64,000 nt of DNA, from assembly GCA_025603075.1 (NCBI GenBank), contig MU626259.1, forward strand, positions 251,920 through 315,919. Direction: 5' to 3'. This DNA comes from Neoconidiobolus thromboides FSU 785 (Eukaryota > Entomophthoromycota > Entomophthoromycetes > Entomophthorales > Neoconidiobolaceae). A program made the position numbers and the translations under genes. Positions 23,961 to 33,678 of this stretch are shown in pieces. The notes beneath the pieces were generated by a model, which was given only the letters and a program-made list of their open reading frames with translations, was not told the DNA's origin and did not search any database. Numbering within the stretch: the first letter of the stretch is position 1; every line of letters starts with the position of its first letter.

Positions 23961-24590
23961 TTAATTTTCCTTTTGTTTCATACAATTCTCACACAAATTA
24001 TTAGCTTGGATATCGAGCGGATTACTAACGATAAACTTATTATAGCCTGAATTATTGATAGCTCTTAATTTCTTATTATCTTCATTTAATCTCCAAATAC
24101 GCTTATTAACATAACCAGAGAAAGCTAACCAAGCGATATAAGGGGTTAAGAGTACTGCTGCAAATGAATTGATGTAATAAAACTTATAAGCCGTGGTAAT
24201 AGCAGCAAATAAATTTAATGTAATGACATAAAGCGATACCTTATAATTTCTATAGCGGAAGAAAAGCGCTGGCCAACATAAATTTAATAATAATTGAGTG
24301 GCATAATAAGCTAAGGCACTAACAGTAAACCCAGCTAATTTAGAGTCTGTTTGATAAACGAGATAAGAGGAGAGACCCATGGTAAGGTAAAATACAGTCC
24401 ATATAGGACGAAATAGCCAATTTGGTGGGATAAAGGAGGGCTTAACAGTGTAATTATGGTAGACATCTTTAAATAATCTTACATGCCAACCAGCTAATCG
24501 ACCAAGTAAAGTAGGTGTAGCTAAACATACAGCTAAAGATAAAAAGGAATCAGTAGTGAAATTGCAAACAGAAAATTGAGTAGTCGACAT
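23961..24590 (-). CDS. TspO/MBR family protein, paralogue 2
   Basis: A single-exon gene of 209 residues, clearly homologous to both neighbours along its whole length. Motifs are KPSFIPPNWLFRPIWTVFY, MGLSSYLVYQTD and QLLLNLCWPALFFRYRN, followed by NYKVSLYVITLNLF and a final helix. The invariant WPALFFRYRNYKVSLY block is identical in the three proteins. The C-terminal extension after the last helix (KRIWRLNEDNKKL) ends in NLCENCMKQ, keeping the CxxC pair. Same strand and spacing as paralogues 1 and 3, consistent with tandem duplication. A TATAAAAG box on the minus strand lies at 24635-24642. Confidence 0.9.
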   Translation of the reverse strand: MSTTQFSVCNFTTDSFLSLAVCLATPTLLGRLAGWHVRLFKDVYHNYTVKPSFIPPNWLFRPIWTVFYLTMGLSSYLVYQTDSKLAGFTVSALAYYATQLLLNLCWPALFFRYRNYKVSLYVITLNLFAAITTAYKFYYINSFAAVLLTPYIAWLAFSGYVNKRIWRLNEDNKKLRAINNSGYNKFIVSNPLDIQANNLCENCMKQKEN

Positions 24591-24634
24591 TTTTAATTAC
24601 AATAAGTTTGTAGATTCAACAACTTTTACTTGGA

Positions 24635-24642
24635 CTTTTATA
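24635..24642 (-). promoter_or_regulatory. TATA box, TspO paralogue 2
   Basis: TATAAAAG on the minus strand, 45 bp upstream of the ATG at 24590. Confidence 0.5.
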
Positions 24643-24993
24643 TTAATTCATTTGTTTTTATGATTAATTTAACTCCTGAGGATTTAAGGAGTATTAGAAT
24701 GTCATTTTATGGGGGGTTTAAGGAACGTTATTTAAAAATTGCTTTTTATTATGCCTTTTTTAACTATTGAATTAGATGGGTAGTAAAAAAAATCAGGTTT
24801 GATTTCAGTTCGCTATTTCTCGTTTATGAAATTTTTTACAAAATTTTATCTATTCGGTTAACTATTTTTATTTATAATTAACTTGGTTTAAACTATGATA
24901 AATAAAAGTTTTACTATTGCCATTTGACTAATACCGCTACTCCTTTTATTTTATTAAGCTTCTCATATTATTGTACTCTTCTGTCTATTTCTT

Positions 24994-25023
24994 TAATTTT
25001 TAATTTTTAATTTTTAATTTTTA
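24994..25023. repeat. AATTTTT heptamer tandem repeat
   Basis: About four perfect copies of a 7-bp AATTTTT unit in the spacer between TspO paralogues 2 and 3. It is a simple-sequence repeat. Confidence 0.7.
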
Positions 25024-25342
25024 CTCCTTTTATGATTTTAAAACTGAGTTTAAATTTAAACTATAAATTGTAAAGATAATTTCTAGTAAGATGTGAGAAT
25101 TACAACTTATAGCAAATCACAAAAGGATAATTAAAAATAATCTAAAAAAGTAAGAAATATTTGTTACAAAAATTACTATAAAATAATGCAGTACAATATA
25201 ACTGTATAAGTGTACAAACAATAACTTAAAAATATAGCGTAATTAATACTTAATAAATAAAATAATAAATAAAGCAATATATGAATCCGCGCCTATTTTA
25301 TTATCAAAAAAACAGGAATAATAAAAGTCAATACAAATATAC

Positions 25343-25993
25343 TTATTCAGTTTTAGCAGTGATGCAGTTGCTACACAAATTTTGTTGTTCACCTTCAGAT
25401 TTTTTAGCTTGAAGGAAAGCTTGTAAACCAGTCTTATTAATAGCAACTAACTTTTGATTACTTTCATTTAATCTCCAAATACGCTTATTAATATAACCAG
25501 AAATGACTAACCAACCTAAATAAGGAGTAAGAAGATAACCAGCGAGTTGATTAATAGCATAAAATTTGGAAGCAGTGACAGCAGCAAAGGCTAAATTAGC
25601 AGTGATAATATAAAGGGAAACTTTATAATTACGATAACGGAAAAAAAGTGCTGGCCAACACAAATTAAAAGATAATTGAAGGATATAATAAGTCAGAGCA
25701 GAAGTTATTGGTACTTTAAATTCTCTTCCAGTTTCATAAACTAAGAAAGAAGCATAGCCCATAGCTACATAAAGTAAAATCCAAATTGGTTTAAAAGCTG
25801 ATCTTGGTGGGATAAAACTTGGTTTGGCAACAAAGGAATGATAAATATCTTTAAATAAACGTACATGGGAGCCGGATAACATACCTAATACTGTTGGTAC
25901 AGTAATAGCCATAAGTAAAGAAGCAACATATTCTATAGATAAGTTGCAGAATGATTGTACAGGTAAAGAGTTGGTAGCAACTTGAGCAGACAT
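25343..25993 (-). CDS. TspO/MBR family protein, paralogue 3
   Basis: A single-exon gene of 216 residues. It has the same TspO/MBR fold and motifs: KPSFIPPRSAFKPIWILLY, MGYASFLVYETG, QLSFNLCWPALFFRYRN and the final KRIWRLNESNQKLVAINK. The C-terminus again ends with a Cys pair (NLCSNCITAKTE), so the CxxC tail has been kept through two duplications. A TATATAAA box on the minus strand (26054-26061) lies 60 bp upstream. Being first in the transcriptional direction, it may resemble the ancestral copy, but the sequence does not show which is oldest. Confidence 0.9.
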   Translation of the reverse strand: MSAQVATNSLPVQSFCNLSIEYVASLLMAITVPTVLGMLSGSHVRLFKDIYHSFVAKPSFIPPRSAFKPIWILLYVAMGYASFLVYETGREFKVPITSALTYYILQLSFNLCWPALFFRYRNYKVSLYIITANLAFAAVTASKFYAINQLAGYLLTPYLGWLVISGYINKRIWRLNESNQKLVAINKTGLQAFLQAKKSEGEQQNLCSNCITAKTE

Positions 25994-26053
25994 TTTTTTA
26001 ATTTAAAATCAAAATTGAATGAATTTTATATTAAAAAAAGGTCTGATTTAGCG

Positions 26054-26061
26054 TTTATATA
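26054..26061 (-). promoter_or_regulatory. TATA box, TspO paralogue 3
   Basis: TATATAAA on the minus strand, 60 bp upstream of the ATG at 25993. Confidence 0.45.
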
Positions 26062-27146
26062 CCTCGTAATTTGTCAACTTAAACTTAAAGTTGTAACATG
26101 TAAAAAAATAACGTTGATTTAAGATATTGTTAGGAGTAAGGATTATCATTAAGGGGGGTTGGGTAGTATTTTCTATTTTATTAATGTTGAACTTTTTTCA
26201 ATTCATTTTATCAAATGAAATCCATTCTAAGTGTTAATTTACTTTCCCTTTTTTAATAAAAAATTGTAACTAAGTGGGGTGGACAGTGTAAATTTATTCA
26301 ACTGTTAAAAAAGCGCTAGTTCTAGATAATTATAGTAAGGGTACAAGATCATCAAATAGATACCGTTTTTATTATTATTAACTTGTAGTTAAACACGCAA
26401 CTTTATTAACCGATTACTATGTTTCTTAATCGTTTTATTAACTAATAAAAATATAAAAGGGAACTTAAACTATGTTTCAAAATTAAGCATTTTAAAACAA
26501 TTAATAATCCTAACAGTGTGATTACAAAGTATGGAAATTTTGGAGTTAATAAAAATTGTAAAATTAACAACTGAAAGAAAGTTTGTTTTAATTTTATTCA
26601 TTAAAAGTCATCACGATTTATTTAAACACAGTTGTTTAATTTTACTATAATTGTTTAAGTAAAAGGGGTTAGTTATGCCCACTTAATGCTGGTTTTTGCT
26701 ATCTTTAATGATCTCCACTTTATTTATTTTAATCTTATGCGCCCTATATAATTTTTGTATAATTAAACTATTTGTACAGTCTTAAATGGAAAGATGATTT
26801 TATAATATATCGCTATTAAAGCTTAATTTTCCATCTTTAATGTGATAATATAGCCTTTGACTGTAGTTTGAGTCAATATATATTATAATAATAGTTTAAT
26901 ATTTATTTGAGTATTGATTATGTCTATAAAACTTACTAAAATTTATATTCATTTAATAGTCAATAAATAGCAAAGTAATTCTGAAATTTACTTAAATCGT
27001 CTGTGTGCAAAGTTGGGTAAATATCAAAATGCAAAATTTGTGCATTTTTCAGTCAATTTTATAAACCTTATAAAAAATATAGTTGAAAATGCTACTAGTT
27101 TAATATAAAGATAAATACATATAAGATTGTTTAAAGTGGCGGAGGT

Positions 27147-27196
27147 TTCTACTATGATAGTAGAAGCGAAAGGGGGTTGAGCTTATTCATAAGCTC
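27147..27196. repeat. Two adjacent short palindromes
   Basis: TTCTACTAT-G-ATAGTAGAA at 27147-27165 (9-bp arms, 1-nt centre) and GAGCTTAT-TC-ATAAGCTC at 27179-27196 (8-bp arms, 2-nt loop), separated by a purine-rich AGCGAAAGGGGGT. They could be dimer-binding operators or RNA hairpins. No gene is attached. Confidence 0.6.
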
Positions 27197-28165
27197 TCAT
27201 TTATATAGATTTTTACCCCATATATATATATAATCAATGCTTTATATAGATATTAGGCTTTTCAGCATAGAATTATAATCAGATATATGTTATGGAAGGC
27301 TATGTGGATAAAATACCATACAAAATAATCCCATGGATAAGAATATAGCCTTACAACACATATTTAATCTGGTTCTATTACCTCTTATTTAATAAGTTAA
27401 AACTTAATGAATTAGGGTCTTAAAAACGTTACTTGGGTAATTATTTTTTATAATTTTATTTAAATTCTTTATGATACTATTTATATGAACACTATTTATT
27501 CTTGTAAAGTAAAGAATGATTCTTGTTTAATAATATTTACAATTTATTTATCTAGTATTATAGATTGATTAATTTTCATAACAAAATGAAACGATACAAG
27601 TGATATTTATAATAAAGATCTATCTATTTATAAGTTTTATTATTTTCAAATATCTAAACTTTAAAAAAGTTGTAATATTAATAGCATTGCTAGTTCATTG
27701 TTTTTTATGTTCTTATATAAAATCGATTTTAAATATTATATTTTATTATCGAAATAATCATAATATAAGTCAAAACATCAACACACATTAACTTAGAATA
27801 ATAAACATACATTAAATATCGTCATAAATAAATGTAAAAAAACTCTTTTGTATCGCTTAAAATATAATAGTAATAAAAATGAAAGGGATAAGTTAAAAAA
27901 ACTGCTGCTTTTTAAGGATCAATCCTTAAATTTAGGTTAATTAGTTATTTAATTAAATAGTCACCTTGCCACCATGACTATTTATAAATACAGAGAGCTT
28001 ATTAAGGCTATAATACCACAAAATGCAAATATTTTTAAGAAACTTCTAGATATTGCTAATTTTATGTTTAAGGGGAGACAAACTGAGTTCAAAAAAATTA
28101 TAAGGGATAAAAGTAAGCAATAAAAAAGTCAATGAAATTTAAGATAATCTTTTTTATAAAAGATA

Positions 28166-28899
28166 ATGGCTGAAAAAACTAAAAGTTGGGAATTTTCTGA
28201 TGGTAAATCATAATCAATTAGATAGAGTAACAAAAATATAACAATTGTTATAGGCCCAGGATATAAATGGAGACAAACATTAAAAGAAGTTGAGGTCGTC
28301 ATACCATTAGAAAAAGGAAAGAGAGCAAGGGACTTAAATGTACAAATAAAGTTAAAGGGTATTAAAATTAGTTATAAACAAGGAGATCAAGTATTAGTAG
28401 AGGTAACTATAATACAAAGCAGATAAACAATTATTTAAACAAATAGGGTGAATTATTTAATAAATTAAATATGGAGGAAAGTACGTGGAGTATAGAAGAT
28501 TCTGATTTAGTGTTATCTTTAGAAAAATTTAACCCTATTGAGTGGTGGGAATCAGTTATAATTGGACACCCTAAAATTGATGTAAGTAAAATTGAACCAG
28601 AAAATTCAAAACTTGCGGATTTGGATGGTGAAACTAGAGGCTTGGTTGAAAAGATGATGATGGAAAACAGACAAAGAGAACAAGCTGAAAGCAATTCGGA
28701 CGCTAAAAAGAAGATGGAGATCTTCAAAAAATTCAAGAAAGAGGTAATTCACCTTTTCGTATTTTTGACCTTTTTATCTAACTTATATAATTTCATTTTA
28801 TTTAGCATCCCGAAATGGATGTAAGTTTTATTTATACTTTTAGTTCTTCATTTATTTATCTATTTTTAGTTCTCTAAAGTCGATATGTCCAAAGTTTAG
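28166..28899 (+). CDS. nudC: NudC nuclear distribution protein
   Basis: Five exons: 28166-28202, 28254-28402, 28447-28743, 28806-28820 (15-nt micro-exon) and 28870-28899. Introns are GT-AG and phases close, giving 175 residues. The protein is a CS (p23-like) domain from YKWRQTLKEVEVVIPL through NMEESTWSIEDSDLVLSLEK and EWWESVIIGHPKID, then the conserved NudC tail: KIEPENSKLADLDGETRGLV, EKMM and the terminus HPEMDFSKVDMSKV. The micro-exon encodes exactly HPEMD. NudC is a chaperone cofactor for dynein/LIS1 nuclear migration. Compared with animal NudC it lacks the N-terminal coiled-coil extension, as in other fungi. It converges on NDUFA6 (233 bp). Confidence 0.92.
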
Positions 28900-29132
28900 T
28901 TAACTTTCTCTAGCATAACTAGCAATTTTATGAATAAATGCCTTTTAAATTTAAAATAACATAATTCTCTACCTTTGAGCAAAGCATATTAAATTTATTG
29001 ACATTCTAAATATCTTTTATTCAAAAAGACCTTTGATAAGAATTAATTTTGTAAAAATCGTTATAAAATTGTTAAAAAGAAAAAAGAAACATGTAAATTG
29101 CTTAACCATTCTGATAAATTTATAACTAAAGT

Positions 29133-29536
29133 TTAATCTCTTCCTTGATAAAATTTGTCCAAAAAGGTTTGAGGAGGGGCAGGACTTTCTTCTTTCATGA
29201 AGTAAAATAAAAGTTGATCCACTTGTTTCCATAAATTCATAGTTTCTTCATATTCACTTTGACCCTTAAATAAAAGGATATCAATTGCTCTTAAATCTTT
29301 GACATAACGATTTTTTTCATATTCTTCACGCACTTTTTGTTTGATTATGCTCGATGGGAAATCTAATGTATATAATTGTACTATCTCTGGTGCCTATTTT
29401 TAATTATTAATTTTAGCATAGTTTAAAGATTTAATGATTTTACTGAACGTAACCATTGACGATATTGTGAAAAGACACGCTTACGTGCTAACGAAAGTGA
29501 GCCTGAAGTAGTTGTTTTAACAGCAAGTGATGACAT
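29133..29536 (-). CDS. Complex I LYR subunit NDUFA6 (LYRM6)
   Basis: Two exons on the minus strand, 29444-29536 and 29133-29393, with a 50-nt GT-AG intron; 117 residues. The LYR-family helical fold is recognisable: SLSLARKRVFSQYRQWLRSA (an LYR-type motif, here LAR), PEIVQLYTLDFP, then VREEYEKNRYVKDLRAIDIL and LLFKGQSEYEETMNLWKQ. These match NADH:ubiquinone oxidoreductase subunit NDUFA6/NB4M, which binds the acyl-carrier protein on the matrix arm of mitochondrial complex I. Its presence argues for a respiratory chain with complex I. The gene is divergent from the mitoribosomal bL31m gene with only 223 bp between the ATGs. Confidence 0.88.
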
Positions 29537-29759
29537 CTATATGAGTAGAGAATATTTAGACTTCAGTTCATATATTATGTTATAAAATTTAATTAATATT
29601 GTAGCTAAAATTACCTTATAAACCTAAAAAACTGATTCTGAGCTTTGAATGACTACAATTTTTAGTAAGAACTGTAACTAAAAATCCCATAAGTTTCACC
29701 TAAAATAAGTAAGCAATCAAACACTAAAACAAACAGTTTAATTTTTTTAGAAAGAAAAA
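29537..29759. promoter_or_regulatory. Shared divergent promoter, NDUFA6 and bL31m genes
   Basis: 223 bp separating the start codons of two nuclear genes for mitochondrial proteins transcribed outward. Both promoters must fit here, so co-regulation is plausible. No clear TATA box on either side. Confidence 0.5.
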
Positions 29760-30155
29760 ATGACCATTAAAAGTATACTAAGAGGAGTAAGATATGCAAG
29801 CACAAAAACTGAAGCAGTGAAACTGCCACATAGAGCACCCCAAAACTTTCAACAAACAGTAGTATTGACAAATGGAGCCACATTTAAACTTCGTACAACT
29901 TCACCAAAAGGAATATTGATATTGACAAAAGACACTAGAAATCATAGATTATGGAACCCACATTTAACTACCGAAGCTGATTTAGATTCTAACACATTGG
30001 CTAAATTCTCAAAGAAGTTCTCAGGATTAGAAGACTTCGGTTTAGAAGAAGATGGTGACTCTATTTTCGAAACAATGACAGAAGCTTCCGAAAAATTAGA
30101 AGTTACTTCTAAGGATCTTAGCTTTTTATCTACCAAAAAGAGTGGCAAAAAATAG
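29760..30155 (+). CDS. Mitochondrial large-subunit ribosomal protein bL31m
   Basis: A single-exon gene of 131 residues. The basic N-terminus (MTIKSILRGVRYASTKT) fits a mitochondrial presequence. The core VVLTNGATFKLRTTSPKG, LILTKDTRNHRLWNPHL and AKFSKKFSGLEDFG corresponds to the fungal bL31m family (yeast Mrpl36), including the conserved D-x-R-N-x-x-LWNP box. A C-terminal Glu/Lys extension follows. It should be a component of the mitochondrial large ribosomal subunit. Paired head-to-head with NDUFA6. Confidence 0.88.
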   Translation: MTIKSILRGVRYASTKTEAVKLPHRAPQNFQQTVVLTNGATFKLRTTSPKGILILTKDTRNHRLWNPHLTTEADLDSNTLAKFSKKFSGLEDFGLEEDGDSIFETMTEASEKLEVTSKDLSFLSTKKSGKK

Positions 30156-30507
30156 AGTTCGGGTTAATTTTAAGTGATATATAAATAAAAGGAGTAATGA
30201 ATTAATTACAGACAAATTTAATTTATTAATAAATAGTAGACCTTATATGATACAATAGGTAAATAATTGTAAAACTTTCTGATTTATTCTTTTTTTTGAA
30301 TTATGTATTGTGAATTTGAAATCAAGATAATAAGAATTTGATATCTTTAAATATAAAAGCTTATTTTTATTTAAATGTATTTCCATAAAATAGAGCCTAT
30401 GTTAGCTGTATATAATAAATGTCATTTTTAAAGTCACATAGTTTTATGGCAACTGTTTTAGCTTAATACCACTCTTGTAAAACAACAAACTTGATAAGTG
30501 CTCTTTA
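30156..30507. other. AT-rich spacer
   Basis: 352 bp between converging genes. No gene, RNA or repeat recognised. Confidence 0.4.
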
Positions 30508-30774
30508 CTATCCACTATCAGCACATGTATCCCTACAAGTAGCATATTTATCAGGCTCGACACCACACACGAGTCCTTCTAGAAAGAAGCTGTTCTTACA
30601 GCAGCACTTGATAGTACAATAGGACATGTTTAACTCTTGGCAACCCTTACCTTCAGTAACACAAACTGTTCTTTTTTGTAGATAATATTTATCATGGAAG
30701 TAAGGAAGTAAAATAAATGAAATAGGAAAGATTAAAAGAAGTAATAAAAATAGTTTCCTAGTTTTGAATGACAT
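30508..30774 (-). CDS. Small cysteine-rich secreted or membrane-anchored protein
   Basis: 88 residues from the ATG at 30774. An N-terminal basic segment (MSFKTRKL) is followed by a strong hydrophobic stretch (residues 9-25) that is either a signal peptide or a signal anchor, then a 60-residue domain with nine cysteines (pattern C-x6-C, C-x3-CCC, C, C-x3-C). The pattern suggests disulfide bonds outside the cytosol. I do not recognise the family. The gene is supported by composition (clustered Cys, defined signal segment) that is unlikely by chance in AT-rich DNA. A longer frame upstream lacks an ATG. Confidence 0.6.
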   Translation of the reverse strand: MSFKTRKLFLLLLLIFPISFILLPYFHDKYYLQKRTVCVTEGKGCQELNMSYCTIKCCCKNSFFLEGLVCGVEPDKYATCRDTCADSG

Positions 30775-32358
30775 AGTGGACAATTTTGGTATTTTCAAAA
30801 TTAACAAAGTTGTAGAAAAACAATAAGACTTTCTTGTATATAGTAAAGATTTTATTGTTAAAATTGGAAAACAAAAACAAAGTTACTGGTTACAAGGAAA
30901 AAACAGGTCTTTGGTCAATCACATAGTGGCTAAAAGACAATAGTTTTGCATTCTAATTTAGAAAATAGAACATTAAGTATTATTAAGTTGGCTCTATAAA
31001 AATACATTGTTTTATTATTTTAACTATATTTATAAATTAGGCAAACTATTGTATTTTCAATACCAACCTTAATTCTTACCGAAGTTTTATTTAGTGTGCC
31101 TTAGAATATACAGATGTACTAATGGGCCAGATGCTTTATAAGTTATTTAGTTATTTTAGATTAAAACGATGTTAGTACTTTTTTAAAGTAGAAAAGGTGT
31201 ATTAGGCGGTTTTTGTACAAATTTATCCCTATTTTTGATCAAAATGAACATTAATTTTTGACAGTATCCAATATAATTTGATTCGCATATTCAATTAGCT
31301 CTATTTATCACTGTGATTGCCTATAAAAATTTGACTCTTTCTCTATGAGCATTATATTGAGGTACTTTGAGAAGTAGACCTTACAAAAAAGTATTAGATG
31401 GTAAGTATTGACATCTCCCATTTATTAAAAAGACAAGCGCTCTCGTTAGATTCATAAGTTATTTTATAATATCTATTTTTATAATATCATTTAATAATTA
31501 TTTTAAATAAGATATCAATTGTTTTTGTTGGATAATTACTCAATTCGATTATAGCAATTTCCTCAGCTCTTGTAGCAACTGTTACATAGTGATAAGGGTG
31601 TATCTTTTTCCGATACATGTTATTTTATTTTAAAGTCTGTGTTATTTATAAATAGTCTGATATTTCAAATTTTACAAAACATAATGAACTGAAACTATAA
31701 AAATAAATTAAAAATAGCTCCTTTAAACTCCTTTTTTAAAATAAACATTTGGCATAATATTTATTGAGCTATTTTAATAATGAACAGTTGTTCAAAGTGT
31801 GAAATAAGAATAAGTTGATCAAATAATATAAATAGATTCCACGTATACAATATGAAACAATTTTTATTGATATAAACAACACTATCTAAAATTTATTTTT
31901 AACACTCAACTATAATTGAATATTAAAAATCTAGAATCAAGCAAATAAACATTAAAGTAAAAACTTTAGAATTGAAGGGATGGGGGTTTAAAACAAAAGC
32001 AACCATTATAACTTAAAGCAACTTTCAAATCCCCTCACTCTTAATCATGTACATTATGATTTTCTTTTGACTTTCTGAAATTACCTAATTTTCAAAATAT
32101 TATTTTATTATCAAAGCTAATAATAAATCATAAACTACTTCAATTAATATTTTATTAATAAAAATAACTTCATTTCTCTTGTGATATTCTCAATCAAAAA
32201 CACTATAATAAAAAAACAACACTCTAAATACAAAATTCCAAAATTTAATTAAATGTTCAAAGACATTAAAAGCATTATTATTATTTAAAAAAATTAATTT
32301 ACTCACACCTTAAAGTATGTATATATATCCAATATCTCAATTCTAAAAAAGCAACCGT
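30775..32358. other. Gene-free AT-rich region
   Basis: 1.6 kb between the small Cys-rich gene and the first Zn2Cys6 gene, covering the promoter of the former and the 3' flank of the latter. Scanned on both strands without finding coding or repeated sequence. Confidence 0.4.
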
Positions 32359-33678
32359 TTAAACTTCCACTTGAAAATAAAATCGTAACAAGTCTGCTCC
32401 AATTTTAAAGTTTGACAAACTTCGATCTGAAACTGTTGGTGCAAACTCGAGCGAAAGTGTATAGAAAGTTGTAAAATGATCGTGTATAAACCCATCCTTA
32501 GATGTAGACGCTGCTACCGCACACATACAATACACCATAAACTTCAAACTGTTATCATTCTCTATATTTTCCAGTTGACTTAACAATGTTTCAAAAGGTA
32601 TTATAGGTAGGGCTGGATGAACGTTGGAATAATATAATGAAATAAGGTAAGTTTCTTTTTCTGTCAAATGAGAAATTGGAATAGATTCTAAACCTTCATT
32701 TAAATCCATTTGAAATAAAGCTTCACTCTGACCATTCATATTAGAATATTCACTATCACTTTTAATTGCTAAGCTTTGGTTTGAATCAATATTAGCATTA
32801 CTTGTTAAATTTTTTGATAAGCCTTGATTTATTGACATATCATTGCTTAAGGACATATTAAATAGGTCTTGACTTACTCCTCCATCATTACTAGATATAG
32901 TTCCATTAAATAACCCTTGATTCGTTACCTCATTGTTATTATTATTAAAATAAAATAAATCATGTATCCCACTTTTATAGCTACTACTTAAGTCTTGGGC
33001 TGAGGCATTAATAGGTTGATATATTTCTTGACTTAAAGGTTGAACTTGAGAGACATATTCACTTTGATGAAAATGAGTTCTGATTGTATCTTGATTTGAT
33101 TCTACCCAATTATACATCACATTGTTTTCAGGGGATATAATTTGATTTAAATCAAAGGGGTCTGGGTTATAAAATAATGAATCTGAGGGCATAAAGGTAG
33201 GTGAGTTATCGTGACTTAAACTATGTACAAAGGAACTTGGGGTACTTAAATTCATGTCCTGAAATCTTAAATTTAAACTAGAGTTTGAAGAGTTGCTGAA
33301 TCCCATCCCATAATCAAACATGGATACATTACTTGGTGAAAAATTTTCACCATTTATATTAAACATGATATCGTCTTGATTGCCTTGATTCTCTGCTAAT
33401 GATACCTTTATAGGTATAGGTATAGATTTGCTGTTCATAAATTCTGGTGATATGTCATTTTCTCTAGGATCCAACTCTGCATTCGTTGCTTTAGGCTTCG
33501 GCCCTCTTTTTTTAACTGGATCATTATAGGTACATACTTTATTCCTTCTATCACAAGTAGAACATTGGGGCTTACCAAAATTACAACGAATTTTTCTTTG
33601 ACGACATTGATCGCATGATCTACCATTGCTAGCATTAGCATCTTCGGGTTTTAGTAGACTTGGTCCATTAGACAACAT
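32359..33678 (-). CDS. Zn2Cys6 transcription factor with short fungal_trans region
   Basis: A single-exon gene of 439 residues. An N-terminal binuclear zinc cluster at about 22-50 reads CDQCRQRKIRC, C-STC, C, the exact C-x2-C-x6-C-x6-C-x2-C-x6-C spacing, followed by a basic KKRGPKPK linker. The middle 270 residues are Asn/Ser/Gln-rich and look like an activation region. The C-terminus starts a fungal-specific TF domain (LTEKETYLISLYYSNVHPAL, PIIPFETLLSQLE) but stops after about 90 residues, far shorter than the usual 600-900-residue regulators. I saw no coding continuation in the 400 bases downstream. It is nuclear and presumably binds CGG-type half-sites; the target pathway is unknown. Confidence 0.85.
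   Translation of the reverse strand: MLSNGPSLLKPEDANASNGRSCDQCRQRKIRCNFGKPQCSTCDRRNKVCTYNDPVKKRGPKPKATNAELDPRENDISPEFMNSKSIPIPIKVSLAENQGNQDDIMFNINGENFSPSNVSMFDYGMGFSNSSNSSLNLRFQDMNLSTPSSFVHSLSHDNSPTFMPSDSLFYNPDPFDLNQIISPENNVMYNWVESNQDTIRTHFHQSEYVSQVQPLSQEIYQPINASAQDLSSSYKSGIHDLFYFNNNNNEVTNQGLFNGTISSNDGGVSQDLFNMSLSNDMSINQGLSKNLTSNANIDSNQSLAIKSDSEYSNMNGQSEALFQMDLNEGLESIPISHLTEKETYLISLYYSNVHPALPIIPFETLLSQLENIENDNSLKFMVYCMCAVAASTSKDGFIHDHFTTFYTLSLEFAPTVSDRSLSNFKIGADLLRFYFQVEV

Larger units (their letters stand above)
24591..25342. other. Spacer between TspO paralogues 2 and 3
   Basis: 752 bp. It contains the paralogue 2 TATA box (24635-24642) and a short AATTTTT tandem repeat (about 24994-25023). 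Nothing else recognised. Confidence 0.4.
25994..28165. other. Gene-free region with two adjacent palindromes
   Basis: 2.2 kb between the TspO cluster and NudC. It contains the paralogue 3 TATA box and a less AT-rich patch at 27135-27200 with two near-perfect palindromes. Short ORFs (for example 27600-27791) are low-complexity and unsupported. Confidence 0.4.

Noticed and set aside
22109-25993. TspO genes as recent horizontal transfer from bacteria
   Set aside because: They are intronless, but so are many genes here; base composition, TATA boxes and C-terminal extension match the host genome, and TspO is known in fungi.
27600-27791. 63-residue ORF of Ile/Phe/Leu/Tyr
   Set aside because: Composition is typical of AT-rich noncoding DNA; no signal pattern beyond hydrophobicity.
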